DNA of 64,000 nt from CBDCUF01 sp965222525 (lineage in GTDB: Bacteria > Pseudomonadota > Alphaproteobacteria > Rickettsiales > UBA8987). Below are positions 62,972 through 64,000 of the stretch, in pieces. The position numbers and the translations under genes were made by a program. Where the stretch lies: assembly GCA_965222525.1 (NCBI GenBank), contig OZ244955.1, positions 1,302,001 through 1,366,000 on the forward strand, given 5' to 3'. The first letter of the stretch is position 1. Each line of letters opens with the position of its first letter. The notes under the pieces are model-generated. The model worked only from the letters and a program-made list of their open reading frames with translations, made no database searches and had not been told where the DNA came from.

Positions 62972-63226
62972 ATGACCATATTACATGATTATTACATCCT
63001 GCATATTATAGGTTTATTTCCGATACTATCATTCCTGTCGCATTTCAAATCGCGCAGTGACTTAGCAGGTTTGGTTGGAAGTGGCTGGATATTTTACTAT
63101 ATGATTGCTGTTCCATATGTTATCCTAAACCTGTTTACACCTTATGTAGCGGCCAATATGAGTCAGTTTACGTCAAGTATTCTGCATATAATATTGTGTT
63201 TCCTGGTGTTTTTGAAGAATGATTAA
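62972..63226 (+). CDS. Small membrane protein of unknown function, 84 residues
   Basis: A hydrophobic protein with about three transmembrane segments (HIIGLFPILSFLSHF, WIFYYMIAVPYVILNLF, SILHIILCFLVFL). It lies 18 bases after mlaD and its stop overlaps the start of the HIT gene (TAATG), so it is probably in an operon with both. No family recognised. Confidence 0.65.
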   Translation: MTILHDYYILHIIGLFPILSFLSHFKSRSDLAGLVGSGWIFYYMIAVPYVILNLFTPYVAANMSQFTSSILHIILCFLVFLKND

Positions 63227-63585
63227 TGACTTATGACAATAACAACATATTTGCTAAAATCCTGCGTGGGGAGGTTCCTTGCGAGAAAGTGTATGAGGAT
63301 GAGGAAGTGCTGGCATTCCATGATGCGTTCCCCAAGGCTCCGGTGCATGTGCTGGTTATTCCCAAGGGGGAGTATATATCCTTCGATGATTTTACCGAGA
63401 AGGCAGGAATAGAAGCAGTTGGTAATTTTTTCAAACGGGTCGGGGAGATTGCACGGGATGTTGGTGTTGCTGAAGAAGGTTTTCGGCTGATTGCCAATAC
63501 CAATGTTAATGGTGGACAGGAAGTCCCGCATTTCCATGTACATATCCTAGGTGGTAAGAAGCTTGGCACAATGCTTGCGGGGTAA
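63226..63585 (+). CDS. HIT family nucleotide hydrolase
   Basis: A 119-residue HINT-type protein with the histidine triad HFHVHIL near residue 103 and the usual N-terminal NNNIFAKILRGEVPCEKVYE and HVLVIPKGEY. These enzymes hydrolyse nucleoside phosphoramidates or related nucleotides. Start overlaps the stop of the preceding gene. Confidence 0.93.
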   Translation: MTYDNNNIFAKILRGEVPCEKVYEDEEVLAFHDAFPKAPVHVLVIPKGEYISFDDFTEKAGIEAVGNFFKRVGEIARDVGVAEEGFRLIANTNVNGGQEVPHFHVHILGGKKLGTMLAG

Positions 63586-63586
63586 T

Positions 63587-64000
63587 ATGGCTATGCAAAA
63601 TGTTGAATATATCCCCGTACCTCCAGTAGAATCATCAGAAAACCTGGCAATTACACAGTTAAAACTGACCGACTTCCGCAATCATCAATATTTTGAACTG
63701 GATTTATCGCAGGAAGCAGGGAAATCGGTTATAATCACTGGCGAAAATGGCGTAGGTAAAACCAATATATTAGAGGCGATATCTTTGCTGGTGCCGGGTA
63801 AGGGATTACGTGGGGCGAAAATAGCCGAATTGGACAGGATAACTACGCAACAGCCGACATCATGGACAATCTTTGCCGAAATCTCTACATCGCAAGGGAG
63901 GGCTACCATAGGTACTGGCCGCGATCCTGCCAAATCTACTGATAAGCGTATTGTTAAAATAAACGGGGAAACAGTACGCGGGCATTCCGAGCTGGCTGAT
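63587..64000 (+). CDS. recF: DNA repair protein RecF (3' end outside window)
   Basis: The first 138 residues of RecF. LTDFRNHQYFELDLS precedes the Walker A motif GENGVGKTNILEAI, then SLLVPGKGLRGAKIAELDRI, which matches the N-terminal SMC-like ATPase half. RecF helps load RecA at gaps. ATG 63587 follows the HIT gene stop by one base. Confidence 0.92.
   Translation, partial: MAMQNVEYIPVPPVESSENLAITQLKLTDFRNHQYFELDLSQEAGKSVIITGENGVGKTNILEAISLLVPGKGLRGAKIAELDRITTQQPTSWTIFAEISTSQGRATIGTGRDPAKSTDKRIVKINGETVRGHSELAD

Overview
The window reads as chromosome of an alphaproteobacterium, most likely a Rickettsiales-related lineage. Evidence for this: a 16S rRNA gene with no 23S, 5S or tRNA genes behind it (unlinked rRNA genes are typical of Rickettsiales), a valyl-tRNA synthetase resembling the unusual rickettsial type, an NDUFA12-type complex I subunit, CcmD and MlaD, and many palindromic mini-repeats. 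The cell is not strongly reduced. It has flagellar genes, pilin-like proteins, a two-partner secretion pair, sulfate activation (cysNC), NAD synthesis, aspartate-semialdehyde dehydrogenase, PII and a proton-pumping pyrophosphatase. The lineage is inferred; no database search was run.

Layout. 1-5.1 kb: ABC exporter pair (ATPase cut by the window edge), DUF389 membrane protein, secreted alpha/beta hydrolase, Phd/PIN toxin-antitoxin pair. 5.2-12.4 kb: flagellar block flgI-flgJ(rod-binding)-flgN-like-flgK-flgL-fliW. 12.4-23.3 kb: housekeeping genes (ccmD, valS, peroxiredoxin, trxB, nadC, OmpR-type regulator, lepA, tatD) with small unknown genes between them. 23.6-28 kb: TpsA exoprotein with 25 perfect 6-residue repeats, then its TpsB transporter. 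28-31 kb: two unknown proteins, glnB, fliR. 31.3-33.2 kb: 16S rRNA with two large insertions. 33.5-38.7 kb: frameshifted PepSY-like gene, MoeB/ThiF-like protein, glutaminase-less asparagine-synthetase-like protein, glycosyltransferase, NTR/TIMP-like secreted protein, outer-membrane barrel. 38.8-43.3 kb: a 1487-residue protein of unknown function. 43.5-49.5 kb: nadK, hppA, cysNC. 49.8-55.1 kb: two prepilin-like proteins facing a 1232-residue secreted LamG/beta-helix protein. 55.5-56.8 kb: fliE, flgC and flgB in a flgB-flgC-fliE order. 57-64 kb: tgt, FAD oxidase, lipoprotein, asd, NDUFA12, mlaD, HIT protein, start of recF.

The most unusual feature is a set of palindromic mini-element families, called A to H here. 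They fill the intergenic spaces, nest inside one another, sit in frame inside valS and cysNC (23 residues each), and have entered the 16S rRNA gene at helix 6 and helix 26. The helix 26 insertion is a symmetrical nest (G-C-E-C-G), and a second copy lies inverted just downstream of the gene. This resembles the in-frame palindromic elements of Rickettsia and the fragmented 16S rRNA of Caedibacter, but combined at one locus.

A second result is a shared promoter in front of three unknown genes (12587 minus, 17927 plus, 28845 plus). The sequence is ATTGTAAC, 6 bases, TTCATATTTCT plus one base, 26 bases, then a -10 hexamer. Both spacings are identical in all three, which suggests a small uncharacterised regulon.
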